From Oscillospiraceae bacterium (lineage in GTDB: Bacteria; Bacillota; Clostridia; Oscillospirales; Ruminococcaceae): DNA of 41,863 nucleotides. The notes below the pieces were generated by a model that saw only the letters and a program-made list of their open reading frames with translations, had not been told where the DNA came from and searched no databases. Each line of letters begins with the position of its first letter. The first letter of the stretch is position 1. Made by a program: the position numbers and the translations under genes. This document shows positions 41,477 to 41,863 of the stretch, piece after piece. Location: assembly GCA_017472965.1 (NCBI GenBank), contig JAFUNR010000002.1, positions 1 through 41,863 of the forward strand, read 5' to 3'.

Positions 41477-41863
41477 TTACAACTGCTTAATCTCATTGGC
41501 AATCATAGCCACGTTTTTGGCGTTGGTATCAATTTTAATGGTATTGAGTGCTTGATACATCGGTATTCTTGCTATGCTTCGCTCAATTATATCTTCAGAG
41601 CGAACACCTCTTTCTACATCCATTGATAATCTTTCGCACAGAGTCTTTTCATCCGCTACAAGCGAGACGCATTTCACCTCACAGTTCTGTGTATCCAGCT
41701 TCTTAAGTATGGAATCGATAATTCTCTGCTCGTGCATCACCCAACAAAAAATGATATTCTCGTATGCAGAACATTTCAGAAAATTATTGAGTAAGTAACA
41801 AATATTATTCGTCACCATTGCTTTTGTTTCATCGGTTACTTGGAACGGATTTGCATCCCAACA
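41477..41863 (-). CDS. P-loop kinase-like protein, C-terminal part (partial)
   Basis: The minus frame is open from the window edge (CWDANPFQVTDETKAMVTNN in frame before the first ATG) to the stop at 41477, so the 5' end with any Walker A motif is missing. The visible 128 residues include NIIFCWVMHEQRIIDSILKK and KCVSLVADEKTLCERLSMDV, typical of the lid and adenine-binding regions of small shikimate/nucleoside kinase-like AAA proteins. Substrate unknown. It is clearly AT-richer than the neighbouring chromosomal genes, hinting at transfer. Confidence 0.72.
   Translation of the reverse strand, partial: CWDANPFQVTDETKAMVTNNICYLLNNFLKCSAYENIIFCWVMHEQRIIDSILKKLDTQNCEVKCVSLVADEKTLCERLSMDVERGVRSEDIIERSIARIPMYQALNTIKIDTNAKNVAMIANEIKQL

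Noticed and set aside
1-41863. CRISPR array
   Set aside because: No regularly spaced repeats with unique spacers were seen on reading the window; the only direct repeats are the two tRNA-tail copies and the pair in the CBASS operator.

Overview
The window looks like a gut Firmicute of the Ruminococcaceae/Oscillospirales type (Gemmiger, Subdoligranulum or Faecalibacterium-like). This is inferred from the GC-rich, gcc/ctg-heavy codon use, the Gram-positive gene orders rny-ymdB and asp23-fakA, strong sigma-A promoters and AGGAGG ribosome binding sites. It falls into two parts that meet near position 13,880.

Positions 1-13,878 are the right end of an integrated mobile element. On the minus strand, in transcription order, lie a DUF3991/TOPRIM protein, a small unknown protein, ParA, ParB, a DUF3846 protein, three conserved element proteins (one YodL-like) and the first 916 codons of a giant ArdC-N/helicase-methylase protein that runs off the window. 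A TnpV gene with its own near-perfect ribosome binding site is nested in another frame inside that giant gene. A decayed serine recombinase follows at 8,790-9,235. The cargo then contains a large XRE regulator (minus strand), divergent from a three-gene anti-phage operon of the short type II CBASS kind: a CD-NTase, an E2-like enzyme with a C-terminal SEC-C zinc motif, and an S-4TM membrane effector. The element ends at a displaced 3' end of a tRNA-Leu(CAA) gene at 13,822-13,878, a classical attachment-site scar, followed by a 90-bp duplication of the tRNA tail plus terminator, further tRNA debris and an intact tRNA-Lys.

From 14,600 on the sequence is ordinary chromosome. Plus strand: RNase Y (rny), YmdB phosphodiesterase, an oligopeptide-type lipoprotein, Asp23/Gls24, FakA-like fatty acid kinase and an HTH-phosphoesterase fusion. 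Minus strand (22.3-30.4 kb): an unknown likely carbohydrate-active enzyme and two tandem GH106-like glycosidase paralogues of about 1,030 residues. Minus strand (30.6-36.5 kb): a coiled-coil membrane protein with acidic repeats, then an apparent operon of alpha/beta hydrolase, PHP phosphoesterase, NamZ-type muramidase, rhomboid protease, AAC(3)-family acetyltransferase and a small membrane protein. Plus strand (36.7-40.4 kb): a NMT1-type lipoprotein, a small unknown protein, an ICMT-like methyltransferase, a NusG-domain-II protein, a Gx transporter-family protein and a DUF1622 protein. The end holds a DMT-family transporter and the C-terminal part of an AT-rich P-loop kinase-like gene, both on the minus strand.

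The system most worth attention is the CBASS operon with its divergent regulator. Two promoters face away from each other across about 170 bp and share a repeated TTTACTCAA motif, one copy of which lies in a palindrome next to the CBASS -35 box.
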